A stretch of DNA of 64,000 nucleotides from Branchiostoma floridae (GCF_000003815.2 NC_049981.1:3360666-3424665), one strand, 5' to 3'; shown: positions 12,064 through 21,724, counted from the stretch's first letter. The notes: a model not told the origin generated them from the letters alone. Numbers and translations: made by a program.

Positions 12064-15000
12064 CATAAAACGAACTTTCTTGACGGAACCGCAGGTTCAG
12101 TTTTGTTGATACGGTATGCTGTCAATTTTGTCATCAAAATCTCACATTGAACAAGTTGTCATGCTTGTGTGATGTTGGTACTTACGGATGCAGGTAGAGC
12201 TCACTTCCAGGTACTTGTACGTGCCCACACAAGGATCCCCGAACACGCCGTTGGAGGCCGCCATAGAGCAAGTGGACTTCCCCTGGCAGCTGGCTCTGAC
12301 CCGAGCCAGGCTGGTGGAGCTGCGGCAGTTGGTGGTGCGGATGGGGCCGCTGGGGCAAACCGCCCGTGTGGTCCTGCCGTACAGGGCAGACACGATGTTG
12401 ATCTGTTGTCCAGCAGGACAACTGATGCTCAGCCTTTGGTGTTCACACACGCGACGGGGCCCCGAGGGTCCTGCTACAAAGAATAGTCAAGAAAAGTCAA
12501 CAACTGAAAGAGAATACACATTGAAAGAAGCATGGCTCTGTTGCAAGCAACTTGCTAACTTGGCGCATCATGGTACTTTACTTTGATGTATGATATGTAG
12601 CGCTGAATGAAACACAATCGTATCAAGAGCTAAGAGCTAAACAAACTAAGAGCTGATACACGGCAAATAAAAGAGAAATTATTTGATATATATAGAGAAG
12701 ATTGGTCCAATGGTATATGGCAAAAGCCCAAACTTAGAACATACAGATTGTTTAAGGATACCTATTGTACAGACCGTTATGGAACCAAGTTACCGACATG
12801 GCATCATTCCAGTGTCGACATGTCAAAACAAAGGGGTAACCATTATCCGCCGTTTTCAAAAGCAGGTTATTTATCGAAAATTAAATTGTTTCGAACGGTT
12901 TTTCTTAAAATCTTGCAGTCTGAATAAATGTCGTAGACTTAAAATCACCAACGGATATAGGTTACCCCGCGGATAAAGGTGAACTTGGAATTAATGCTCC
13001 AACCTTGAATCCGATCGTACATGTTGCCCATGGGTGTAGGCTTTTTCTCCTCATCACTACAGATCTTGCTTATGAGATAGCATCTGTTGTGTATGCTGTA
13101 CTGGAATGACTTGCAGGCAGGGTTGTTACAGCACGCTTTAGCACAGGCATCGGCAGAACCAACTTGGGGTCTGTCTACGAGATTCTCATATCCCGGACAA
13201 TGAGTTTGGGGGACGTGTTGAAACGCTGATAGTCCACAACCTTGGGGAATAGAAAATAGTACTTTCTTCAATACCTTCATGCTATATATATACATGGGCT
13301 AGAATTTTCATAAGAAATTGGACCTTTAATTGGGATGTAAACTTTATGGGCAGGTTTGTTACAATTGCAAGTACAGTAATTCACTTTACTTTGGGAACTA
13401 GTTTTGTACAAGGCAGGCGGTTATAAAGTTTGTATAGAATATGCAAAATACAATAGTCTCAGAAGTCTCATTAATTACTGACAACAACCAAAACTCACAG
13501 TATTATTTACCAATTTACCAAATTGAAACATCACTATGTGCAATGTATACAGGATGAATATGAAAGCAATGCACGGAGAATGAAAAAAGGTACTACCTGC
13601 TGATGCTTGTGGTTTTGCTTCATCTGTTAAACACACGTATAGTTTTTTAGAGTCAGTTTTGTACAGTAGTCTATGCAAAGATAGGTTGGGTTCACTTTTA
13701 TATGGTACAGGAAGACAAAAAGCTCCATTTTTCTACAATTTTGTTTGGTTAGAAATTTAATGATGAATATAAAAAAGGAAATACTAAATATGCTATTTAT
13801 ATCATATTTGCTTTATGATTTAAGATTAGTTAGCAAAACCAAGGTGTTTGTTTTGTTTTGTTTAAAAGCATAAAATATGTAAAATACAGGTAGTAACAGT
13901 AATATCAATATAAAAAGATGTAAGGAAACGTGGTCACAGCATCATTCCACTGTACATTTTTACATTGTTGAAACTTGAAATGTACCTTGAAGAAATGTAT
14001 GTAAGATTACGATACAGAAAAAAATGGAGTAACCTATATCCGTTGTATTTAAATGTAAGTTACTTAGGAATGATATCAGGTAAACTGAGAGAGGTTTCAA
14101 ACTGCAATATTTTGAATAAATTATAGTTTTATCAACTGTCGTTAACTTGATACCCCGTTTATAAATACAACGGATATAGGTTACCCCGCGGATAAAGGTA
14201 AACTTGGAATTAATGCTCCAACCTTGAATCCGATCGTACATGTTGCCCATGGGTGTAGGCTTTTTCTCCTCATCACTACAGATCTTGCTTATGAGATAGC
14301 ATCTGTTGTGTATGCTGTACTGGAATGACTTGCAGGCAGGGTTGTTACAGCACGCTTTAGCACAGGCCTCGACAGAACCAACTTGGGGTCTATCTACGAG
14401 ATTCTCATATCCCGGACAATGAGTTTGGGGGACGTGTTGAAACGCTGATAGTCCACAACCTTGGGGAATAGAAAATAGTACTTTCTTCAATACCTTCATG
14501 CTATATATATACATGGGCTAGAATTTTCATAAGAAATTGGACCTTTAATTGGGATGTAAACTTTATGGGCAGGTTTGTTACAATTGCAAGTACAGTAATT
14601 CACTTTACTTTGGGAACTAGTTTTGTACAAGGCAGGCGGTTATAAAGTTTGTATAGAATATGCAAAATACATTAGTCTCAGAAGTCTCATTAATTACTGA
14701 CAACAACCAAAACTCACAGTATTATTTACCAATTTACCAAATTGAAACATCACTATGTGCAATGTATACAGGATGAATATGAAAGCAATGCACGAAGAAT
14801 AAAAAAAGGTACTACCTGCTGATGCTTGTGGTTTTGCTTCACCTGTTAAACACACGTATAGTTTTTACCTCCATGAAAAAATGGAGGTATAGTTTTGAGT
14901 GTGTCTGTGTGTGTGTGTGTCTGTGTGTGTGTCTGTCTGTGTGTCCGCATATTGTGGTCAGCATAACTTGAGAATCTCTTGATTGACTACGATGATATTT

Positions 15001-17570
15001 GGTATGTGTGTAGGGGTTGGGAAGACGAAGGTCAAGGCCAATTTTGGGCCCCCTGGTGTGTGACCTTGGTACTGCAGCGCAACTTCCGGTTTTGCTATCT
15101 CGGTGTTCTGAACATGCTATGGTCAAGATTTTTAAGTATTAGATAGCTCTTGTGCTCAGGAAAAAATGACATAAGTTTGGGCCCCCTAGCGTCTAGTTTT
15201 GGGATAGCAGGGGCATTTTTGTCAAAAACTTCTGACGAGGATAACTCAAGAAGGGAATAACGGATTTTCATGATTTTTGGTATGTAGGTACCTTAGACAA
15301 TGTTGTACAAGATAAAATACTAATTATGCAAAATAGGAGTACATTTGCATAATTAATGAGAATATTCTATCATAGCAGTTTTTTCAATGTATCTCTTGTC
15401 CCGGACGTGATATGGTCGTGACATTTGGGTGGTAGATAGCTTTTAGCGTCATGACAAAGTGGGGCAAGTTTCAGTCCCCTAACATTCAATTGTGGAACTG
15501 CAGGGGCGTTTTTGTCAAGACACTCCAAAGAGGATAACTGCAGAAAGGAACGACGGATTGCCTGCATTTTAGGCATGCAGGTAGCTTAGGCAGAGATTTT
15601 CATAATGATATACATGTTATGCAAATGATGACTGAATTTGCATAATTAATGAGGAAATTGTACAGTTCCATTGTTTTCAATAACTGGACCTCAATACATG
15701 TAACACATGTTAATTATGATTGGTGGAATATAAGCAGATACCAAATATGGTAATATGGAACTTATTTGCATAATTTATGTAAAAATTGCAAAACATTTTT
15801 ATGATTAATAATGGGAATTTTATAATTGTGACATGTGAACGTTAGTCAATGATTAACAACACAATGCATACATTATGTTAATGTCTTAGTCAATTGCATG
15901 AAATTTACGAAAGCTTTAAATTTTCATGGAGGTATGAGGTCGCCGAACTCTAGTTTAGAGTCAGTTTTGTACAGTAGTCTATGCAAAGATAGGTTGGGTT
16001 CACTTTTATATGGTACAGGAAGACAAAAAGCTCCATTTTTCTACAATTTTGTTTGGTTAGAAATTTAATGATGAATATAAAAAAGGAATTACTAAATATT
16101 TTATCTATATCATATTTGCTTTATGATTTAAGATTAGTTAGCAAAACCAAGCTGTTTGTTTTGTTTTGTTTAAAAGCATAAAATATGTAAAATACAGGTA
16201 GTAACAGTAATATCACTATAAAAAGATGTAGGAAACGTGGTCACAGCATCATTCCACTGTACATTTTTACATTGTTGAAACTTGAAATGTACCTTGAAGA
16301 AATGTATGTAAGATTACGATACAGAAAAAAATGGAGTAACCTATATCCGTTGTATTTAAAAGTAAGTTACTTAGGAATAATATCAAGTAAACTGAGAGAG
16401 GTTTCAAACTGCAATATTTTGAATAAATTATAGTTTTATCAATTGTCGTTAACTTGATACCCCGTTTATAAATACAACGGATATAGGTTACCCCGCGGAT
16501 AAAGGTAAACTAGCTGTTGATGCTCCAACCTTGAATCCGATCGTACATGTTGCCATGCGGTATAGACAACTTCTCCTCATCAGTACAGATCTTGCTTATC
16601 AGAAGGCAGAAGTTGTGTGTGCTGTACTGGAATGACTTGCAGGCAGGGTTGTCACAGCACGCTTGAGCACAGGCATCGGCAGAACCAACGTTCGGTCTGT
16701 CTACTACATCTCCCCGACAATGAGTTCCGGGGACGTGGCGAAACGCTGATAGTCCACAACCTTGGGGAATAGACAATAGTAAACCTTGAAACTAGAGCGT
16801 GGACATCAAGGATGTCATCATGGGTCACAATGGATTCAATAGATAATGGTATTTGCTTCAAATATTTCATACTACATATATAGAATATATCATAAGAAAT
16901 AAGCCCTCCAATATTGGGATGTGAAAACATTTGTCGCAATTGCAAATAATTTACTTTACTTTGGGAACCAGTTCTGTACATGTAGGCAAGCGGGTAGAAC
17001 CACTCACAAAGGGAAGGACCCCTATTTTCTATGCGTGTGGGTTCTAAACATTATTCAGACGGGTGTGTTTTTTTTTTGGGGGGGGGGGGTTCTGAGGCCT
17101 GCAACAACTTTAAAGTCGTATCACTTTTTGGATTCCCAGAGGATGCAATCCATATAATCAAATCAATATGGCCAAATCAAGAAATAAAAGTGCGATTACA
17201 GTGCAGTACTAGAATATGAACGTACCGTGCACCAGAAAATCGTCCTGCATGCCGATTTTAGCTTCTCATAAATAAATAAATAAATAATAACATAAAAGTA
17301 GTTTCGGGTCAAGACCTTAAACGTACATTGTGAAATGTCCATCCTCGCAATGGGTGATTTTTTTTTTCAAATTCAATTTTGGAACAGTCCATTTTTGTAT
17401 AAGGAGAAGGGCGGAGTGAAAATTGCTGAATTAGCTCATAAGCAAATACCGGCCTTTCTAGTTTATATATGCACTGATAACATGTCCTTACCTTGGCCTC
17501 TCGCTGTGTCCGCCAGTAACACCAGGAAAAGGGTCAAACAGGCCCAACGGGGATCCATTCTGTTCACCTG
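5584..17570 (-). CDS. Secreted multi-domain PAN/Apple + SUEL-type lectin protein (14-exon model)
   Basis: Modelled as one minus-strand gene. Exons in transcript order: 17570-17492 (signal peptide), 16760-16530 PAN, 14842-14816 linker, 14459-14223 PAN, 13623-13597 linker, 13240-13004 PAN, 12473-12186 SUEL, 11640-11584 linker, 10411-10175 PAN, 9557-9531 linker, 9181-8945 PAN, 8412-8125 SUEL, 7315-7028 SUEL, 5735-5584 acidic tail and stop. All junctions are phase 1, and the total is 2400 nt (799 aa plus stop). SUEL domains of the rhamnose-binding lectin family bind galactose/rhamnose-type sugars; PAN/Apple domains mediate protein or carbohydrate contacts. The signal peptide and the lack of a membrane segment point to secretion. 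There is only one signal-peptide exon and one terminal stop exon, which favours a single gene; but because every cassette is symmetrical, some could be skipped or belong to separate transcripts. The PAN donor sites (CAAG|GTTGGA) are weak and are the least certain part. Confidence 0.65.
7028..7315 (-). CDS. SUEL-type lectin domain exon 1 (3'-most)
   Basis: A 288-nt phase 1-1 exon bounded by TTTGTAG and GTAAGTAC. It reads VCENQRLSISCP...INIVSALYGR...CRSSTSL...CQGKSTCSVSASNSVFGDPC. This is the SUEL/Gal_Lectin pattern: the N-terminal CE, the central YGR and the C-terminal FGDPC-VGT-KYLEV-Y/STC block with conserved cysteines. Confidence 0.9.
7521..7556 (-). pseudogene. Degenerate copy of the Pro/Ala linker exon
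   Basis: Matches the linker exon at 11584-11640 (acceptor ATATTAG, then APLAVPQSPPAV-like codons). It lacks the GTAAGG donor and runs into an in-frame TGA, so it is probably not used in the mature message. Confidence 0.5.
7945..7998. repeat. (TA)n microsatellite
   Basis: About 27 TA units, in the intron just 5' (genomic right side) of the repeated SUEL flank. The sister block has a shorter tract at 12025-12059 and the first SUEL copy a remnant near 6890-6905. Confidence 0.95.
8125..8412 (-). CDS. SUEL-type lectin domain exon 2
   Basis: 288-nt phase 1-1 exon, near-identical to the exons at 7028 and 12186. The substitutions are conservative or map to loop positions (for example DCLSSTSLTRVR versus NCRSSTSLARVR), as expected for recently duplicated cassettes still under coding constraint. 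Confidence 0.9.
8945..9181 (-). CDS. PAN/Apple domain exon 1
   Basis: Begins after CCCCAAG and reads CGLSAFRHVPRTHC...ADACSKACCDNPDCKSFQYS...CFLINKICTDEEK...GNMYDRIQ. The spacing AC-x3-C-C-x4-C-x2-F matches PAN/Apple cores. The proposed donor is CAAG|GTTGGA. A MITE end starts 19-20 nt beyond it. Confidence 0.8.
9531..9557 (-). CDS. 27-nt phase-1 linker micro-exon
   Basis: GTTTAACAG | 27 nt | GTAGTACC encodes EAKPQASA between split codons, and the following G joins GT to make the Gly before the PAN Cys. Copies sit at 13597-13623 and 14816-14842. Confidence 0.65.
10175..10411 (-). CDS. PAN/Apple domain exon 2
   Basis: 237-nt phase 1-1 exon, almost identical to the one at 8945 (CGLSAFRHVPRTHC, ADACAKACCDNPDCKSFQYS). 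It is preceded by the 57-nt linker at 11584-11640 instead of the 27-nt micro-exon. Confidence 0.8.
10733..11180. repeat. Dispersed repeat fragment (GGTACTGCAGC family)
   Basis: Shares motifs with 14867-15953, 18175-19545 and 47285-47465: a line about GATGATATTTGGTAGG, GACGAAGGTCAAG, GGGCCCCCTAG and TACTGCAGC. This is inverted here. It holds an incidental open frame, not a gene. Confidence 0.6.
11584..11640 (-). CDS. 57-nt Pro/Ala-rich linker exon
   Basis: ATATTAG | 57 nt | GTAAGG encodes a PPAVPQGPAVAPPASRAP linker with phase-1 ends on both sides. It is a flexible hinge between SUEL3 and PAN2. Confidence 0.65.
12025..12059. repeat. (TA)n microsatellite
   Basis: About 17 TA units at the position equivalent to 7945-7998 in the duplicated block. 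Confidence 0.95.
12186..12473 (-). CDS. SUEL-type lectin domain exon 3 (5'-most)
   Basis: 288-nt phase 1-1 exon with the CE start, the YGR and FGDPC-VGT-KYLEV motifs intact; bounded by TTTGTAG and GTAAGTAC. Confidence 0.9.
13004..13240 (-). CDS. PAN/Apple domain exon 3
   Basis: 237-nt phase 1-1 exon reading CGLSAFQHVPQTHC, ADACAKACCNNPACKSFQYS, CYLISKICSDEEK. It forms a second sequence subtype with exon 4 (NENLVDRPQ-type loop), distinct from exons 1-2. Confidence 0.8.
13597..13623 (-). CDS. 27-nt phase-1 linker micro-exon
   Basis: Same as 9531-9557, with one change that makes it DEAKPQASA. The acceptor TTTAACAG and donor GTAGTACC are conserved. Confidence 0.65.
14035..14203. mobile_element. 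MITE (GTTCACC/GGTAAAC family) beside PAN exon 4
   Basis: Subterminal inverted repeats around GTAACCTATATCCGTTGTATTTA and AATACAACGGATATAGGTTAC. The right end (CGGATAAAGGTAAAC) lies 19 nt from the PAN exon. An intact member is at 19841-20040. Confidence 0.7.
14223..14459 (-). CDS. PAN/Apple domain exon 4
   Basis: 237-nt phase 1-1 exon, nearly identical to exon 3 (EACAKACC in place of DACAKACC). The reading frame runs on past the proposed donor through MITE sequence, so the donor could lie a little further downstream. Confidence 0.8.
14816..14842 (-). CDS. 27-nt phase-1 linker micro-exon
   Basis: Third copy, encoding EAKPQASA after a Gly split codon. The acceptor side (CTGTTAAAC on the plus strand) is directly followed by the insertion at 14867. 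Confidence 0.65.
14867..15953. mobile_element. 1.09-kb dispersed element inserted in the duplicated locus
   Basis: Compared with the sister sequence at 13637-13650 (GTATAGTTTTTTAGAGTCAG), this copy has about 1.09 kb of extra DNA. The insert starts ACCTCCATGAAAAAATGGAGGT and ends TTTTCATGGAGGTATGAGG...GAACTCTAG, so its ends share a CCTCCATGAAAA inverted motif. Flanking T-rich target bases appear duplicated. It carries a GTGTCTGTG tract and the GGTACTGCAGC family motifs but no protein. Confidence 0.7.
16330..16512. mobile_element. MITE (GTTCACC/GGTAAAC family) beside PAN exon 5
   Basis: Same element and same position relative to the PAN exon as 14035-14203, so it was present before the duplication. 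Confidence 0.65.
16530..16760 (-). CDS. PAN/Apple domain exon 5 (first after the signal peptide)
   Basis: 231-nt phase 1-1 exon reading CGLSAFRHVPGTHC, ADACAQACCDNPACKSFQYS, CLLISKICTDEEK, GNMYDRIQ. In this copy a stop codon follows WSINS, which shows that splicing must occur before it and supports the CAAG|GTTGGA donor for the family. Confidence 0.8.
17050..17100. repeat. T8/G10 homopolymer run
   Basis: A T-run followed by a G-run near 17068-17089. Similar poly-T/poly-G runs mark the foldback elements at 22.9 and 30.7 kb. Confidence 0.7.
17492..17570 (-). CDS. Signal-peptide exon of the PAN/SUEL gene
   Basis: The acceptor TTTTGCAG is followed by CAGGTGAACAG and ATG at 17558-17556. The start reads MDPRWACLTLFLVLLADTAR, then GQ, and the donor CAAG|GTAAGG. 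This is a classic signal peptide with a likely cleavage near TARG. The phase-1 exit matches all following exons. I chose this ATG because it is the first after the acceptor and begins the hydrophobic stretch. Confidence 0.75.
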
Positions 17571-17919
17571 CTGCAAAACAAAGCGTAAACATCTTGGAAT
17601 TTCGCACGGAAATTTCCAGTAAAACAGAGAAAGAAAGAAGAACATGTGATGAAGGATATCGAATAGTAGTAGTAACATCTGTGTACTTCTTACTGAAAGA
17701 GATGGTGAAGTTTCATTCGTAAACGACCAACCAACAAAGGTCCAAACGTTGTCTCGATTTTTTCCCGAGCTGCGGCGAGCATGATAACTAGCCACTATTA
17801 GCACTAAACAAAAATAGTGGCCACCATCTACTTCTAAATACTAGTCTTACCCCATCCCATTCAGATAACCACATCTGGGGCAAATCAGGGTGGACATATT
17901 GCAAAGGGGACTTACTTAC

Positions 17920-18000
17920 CAAGAGCATGAAGAACCAAGAGTAGAAAACGCGGCCTTATTGAAGAGATCTAAAACATCAACTGGTCATGTTTGTCTGTGG
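17920..18000 (-). other. Putative 5' UTR exon of the PAN/SUEL gene
   Basis: A good donor (CTCTTG|GTAAGTAAG) ends a segment that is strongly conserved in a second copy at 21362-21450. Neither copy has an ATG-led frame that matches a known family. The position just upstream of the signal-peptide exon suggests a non-coding first exon. The upstream boundary is not defined. Confidence 0.35.
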
Positions 18001-18174
18001 AATAGAATTTATTTCGTACGCGTAGTTGTCTTATAATTGTCTTATTTTCTGTAGTCTCTGTGTAGTGGGTATGCCAAGCCACACCCATGTCATGATATCC
18101 GATTTTATCTAGTCCTCCGAGGCCAGTTGTTTTTTGTCCAATTTTGTCAATAATTCTCTTCGCCAAGAAGAGTA

Positions 18175-19545
18175 TGAGATTGCTTGACTTGGGTCTGTAT
18201 GTAGGTCAACAGCATATAACTCGAGAAATTGTGGATGGAACTTTGTGATTTTTGGTAGGTGTGTAGCAGTTGTCGAAAGGAATGCCAAGTTTGAAAACGG
18301 TTTACCTGGCGTTTTCCTACGGTACTGCAGCGAGCTTGGTATGTTTTTTGCGGTTTGTTTTTGGCAGCATAAGTCAAAATCTAGCTGGGCGATTTTCACG
18401 AAACTTGGTAGGTGTGTAGCGGTTTTGGAGAGGAAGGTCAAGTGCGAAAATGGTTTACCTGGCTCTTACCTATGGTGCTGTAGCGGGATTTGTATGTAAG
18501 TGCGTTTGTCTGTAAGCAAGATAACTCGAGAACCCTTGAATGGATCCTGATTATATTTGTTAGGTGGATTGGGGTTAGGAAAACGAAGGTCAAGTTCGAT
18601 AATGGGCACCCTAGTGTCTGCCTAAGGTACTGCAGCAAAACTTTTAATTTTGGCACTTCCTGTTCTGGACATGCTGTGGTCATGATTTTTGAGTAGTAGA
18701 TAGCCCTTGAAACAGAGAGTAAGTGCTGTGAGTTTGGACCCCCTAGCGGCTTTTTGGGAACTGCAGGCACCGATTTCCGTTCAAACTTTGGACGAGGATA
18801 ACTTGAGAACGTGTAAACAGATCATCAGGATTTTCGGTATGTAGATAGAATGAGTGATGACTTATACAATGTAATACTAATTATGCAAATCAGTAGCTTA
18901 TTTGCATAATTAATGAGGAAAGTTCATAAATCCATGCCAACAGCATATAACTCAAGAAGCTGTGTATGGATTTTCATGATATTTAGTATTTAAGTAGCGG
19001 CTGCGGAAAAGAAGGTTGTGTTCGAAAATAGTTGACGTAGCATTTTCCGTTAGGACGGTAGTGGGCCGAGTGTGTGCGTCCTTTTGTTTGTGGAATGCAT
19101 AACTCGAGAAGCCTTGAAAAAATCCTGATGATATTTGGTAGGTGGGTAGGGGTCAGGAAAACGAAGATAAATTATGATTGTGGGCCCCCTAGCGGCTTCC
19201 TAAGGTACTGCAGCAAAACTTATTAACAGAAATAAACTGTGCTCTATATATCTCATTTTGACCTATATCTATGGACACAGCTGTTATACAGATGGTTTGC
19301 TGGAGGACGCCCTTACACTGGGGACAAAGTCTACATTGACAAGCATGAAATTCTGATTGACCAGGGATGCTACCAGGTCATCTGTCAGGTCACAGTCTGG
19401 TTTTGGTAATGTTTGTGTGTTTGCATGTGAGGAACACAGTTCATGCAGTCATTTGCTATTTAGTAATACATGAATAAGACCTTAAAGTCTTAAATAAAGG
19501 CATGATTATTTGGCGAAGAGATGGGTTCGTTGAACTCTAGTTTTC
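18175..19545. repeat. Composite of dispersed GGTACTGCAGC-family repeats
   Basis: Several partial repeats of the phrase ATAACTCGAGAA...GATATTTGGTAGGTG...GGTCAAG...GGTACTGCAG occur in tandem (about 18215, 18390, 18520, 18790, 18945, 19095). The right end GTTGAACTCTAGTTTT matches the end of the 14867-15953 element. No gene. Confidence 0.65.
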
Positions 19546-19840
19546 TTTGAATTTACATGATGAATAAATGAATGAATAGACAATTGATAAAAGGCCACAC
19601 CTGCCCCTCCGAAGCCAGTTGATTTTTTATGCCAGATCAAGAAGTTTTCTTTCAACTTTCCGAATGTGTCAAAAGCATAGACTAAGGCACATTCAAATAT
19701 AATTATTTCCTTACACCACCAGCCCTCGTTATCTATGCAGGTGAGCCATAAGTGCTGGTCAGTACAATTATATTCAGTCTTGTTTGTCATCGTGTTCATA
19801 AGTTTAAGTAAAATCGATGCGAATTATCAATCTAACAGTA

Positions 19841-20040
19841 GTTCACCTTTATTCGCGGGTGATCTATATCCGTTGTTAATTTTTGATATAGGGTACTTAG
19901 GGATATCACGTCGGCAGACTGAGGTTAAAAATTGTAATATTTTCAAATCATGCAGTTTGAAACCGCCGTCCGACCTGATAGCCCTAATACCCTGTCTTTA
20001 CAGACAACGGATATAGGTTACCCGGCGGATAAAGGTGAAC
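19841..20040. mobile_element. 200-bp MITE with TA target duplication
   Basis: Ends GTTCACCTTTATTCGCGGGT... and ...CCGGCGGATAAAGGTGAAC are inverted repeats extending over about 35 bases including CTATATCCGTTG. TA flanks both ends. It has no coding capacity and was likely moved by a Tc1/mariner-type transposase. This is the intact reference copy for the MITE remnants that flank every PAN exon. Confidence 0.8.
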
Positions 20041-20234
20041 TAGTGTTAAATGTTGGCAGGCACGTTTGGCAACAAGTTAACTTAAGGCTTGTTTTCTTAC
20101 AAAGGTATTATTATCCATTAACGAAAATAGTTATTTTCGTTGATTTCCACAAACATGTACTGTGAATGATACATAATAGCCAGTAAATAATCCAGTAAAA
20201 TGCCAAAAAAAGCGGAAGATTCAAAAGAACACAA

Positions 20235-20316
20235 ATGAAGAATCTATTAGTCGGTATACCATACATTATGTGTTTAGCCATTTGTGCAACCTTCGTTTAC
20301 CACTTGGACTTCAACG
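20235..20316 (+). CDS. Orphan first exon encoding a signal anchor
   Basis: ATG at 20235 opens 27 codons reading MKNLLVGIPYIMCLAICATF then VYHLDFN, and the exon ends at a strong donor ACG|GTAAGC in phase 1. A short basic N-terminus followed by about 18 hydrophobic residues is typical of type II membrane proteins such as Golgi glycosyl- or sulfotransferases, or of an uncleaved signal peptide. I cannot find the following exons in the next 7 kb before the assembly gap. A decayed copy at about 39130-39215 has lost the ATG and gained a stop. It may be a real exon of a gene lying further right or a duplicated remnant. Confidence 0.35.
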
Positions 20317-20319
20317 GTA

Positions 20320-21355
20320 AGCGCGGTTTCAGTTCTGAAGTTTTAGCTATAGGGAGATGTCATCATCTGCATGATCAAACCAACACAAACTTATCCTAGT
20401 TCTAGGAATAGAAGCTATTTCTTTCTCATATAGATTGCAAGGTGAACTGTGAAACGTGCTTAGGCGCAACACACCGCCCTTGTACGTAATAAGAAGAAGC
20501 TGCGTATGATGCAATGTCTTGTCCACTCACATCGAGATGGTCCCCGGGACATGAAAACATGATAAGTTTTTGTAATTATCTTCCTATATACAGATTATCG
20601 AGATAAAAGAAATTTGGCTTTGAACCCGAATCCAAAAGTTTAAATCCTAAACAACAATGCCACGAAACAAACTGTATTGTACCGAGCTTGCTAATACAGT
20701 GTGAGTGACAAGAAATGCGGACAGATGATGCTATATTTTCATAGACAGTAGGCAACAAAGACCACAAAACTCAGATCATGTACAAGGTCTTGGAACTGAT
20801 CGCTTGTGGTTTACAACGTCCCAATATATATATTTGGAAATTGTAGAAATACGAGTCTTTGTCCTGTTTAAGCATTGCTCGTAGGTGACAAACAGAAATC
20901 TTACATATTACTTACAGAAATGGGCAGTACAAAATTCGGCTAATTTTTAGTCTGTGGTGTTGGAAATTACAATTAAACTTTGATTCAGAAAGTATCTATA
21001 TATAGCGTCTCCTTTTCTCTGTTTCATTGTTTGCATCTAAAATACTTCGTAGCTAGTACGGCTTTCCAATAAGCTAATTAGATCGACCTTATATATTATT
21101 TAAGCTCCATCTGACTTTCTATTTACAGCGGTTTAAAGAAGCGAGAGAAAGTTGAATTCGTGCATACTAGCATACATTACACGTTGTAGACGTAGACGCA
21201 CGTAGTAAGATAACACGTTCATACAGCGAAAGTACTTGTACTTAGGTTATCTGGAAGTGCTTAGAGCTTTATCAGATTGGTTTGTACTTAACTTGTGTGA
21301 GCAGAAACGTACAATAAAAGGTCTTCATCTTTTAAGAAAATACTTCGCAAAGAAT
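20320..21355. other. No gene recognised
   Basis: AT-rich sequence with no frame, splice-bounded exon or element end that I can support. Confidence 0.5.
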
Positions 21356-21361
21356 ACTTAC

Positions 21362-21450
21362 TTATCTAGAGCAATGAGAACCGAGGAGAGAGTAGAAAAC
21401 GCGGCCTTGTTGAAGAGATCGAAAACCTCAACTGACCAGGTTTGTCTGCG
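21362..21450 (-). other. Second copy of the putative 5' exon
   Basis: Matches 17920-18130 over about 250 bp (GTAGAAAACGCGGCCTT, AAGCCACACCCATGTCATGA, TCCTCCGAGGCCA on the plus strand) and keeps a donor, GATAA|GTAAGTATT. It may be an alternative promoter/first exon of the lectin gene or the stump of a lost paralogue. Confidence 0.35.
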
Positions 21451-21724
21451 GAACGGAATTTATTTCGTACCCGGAGTTGTCTCGTAATTGTCTTACTTTC
21501 TTTAGTCTCTGTGAAGTGAGCGTGCCAAGCCACACCCATGTCATGACACCCGATTTTATCTACTCCTCCGAGGCCAATTGTCCATGCGGCCCCATGTTCC
21601 TCTGCCGCCGGGGTTGTCTTTCGCACCCGCGCCCGGTAAGAATTTTACGCGGTAGGAGTATAATCATGTTAGGAATACGATTTCTAATACTATTAGCCTA
21701 TCAAGATTAATAACATTCAAATAT

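Larger units (their letters stand above)
11590..14020. repeat. 2.4-kb segmental duplication, copy 2
   Basis: Counterpart of 7540-9960. A further PAN-centred copy continues at about 14035-14860 and, after a 1.1-kb insertion, at 15955-16510. Confidence 0.85.

Noticed and set aside
18109-18441. 110-codon minus frame and the similar frame at 21366-21626
   Set aside because: The two copies are similar in DNA, but differences are not biased toward synonymous sites and no family is recognised; kept only as putative 5' exon sequence.
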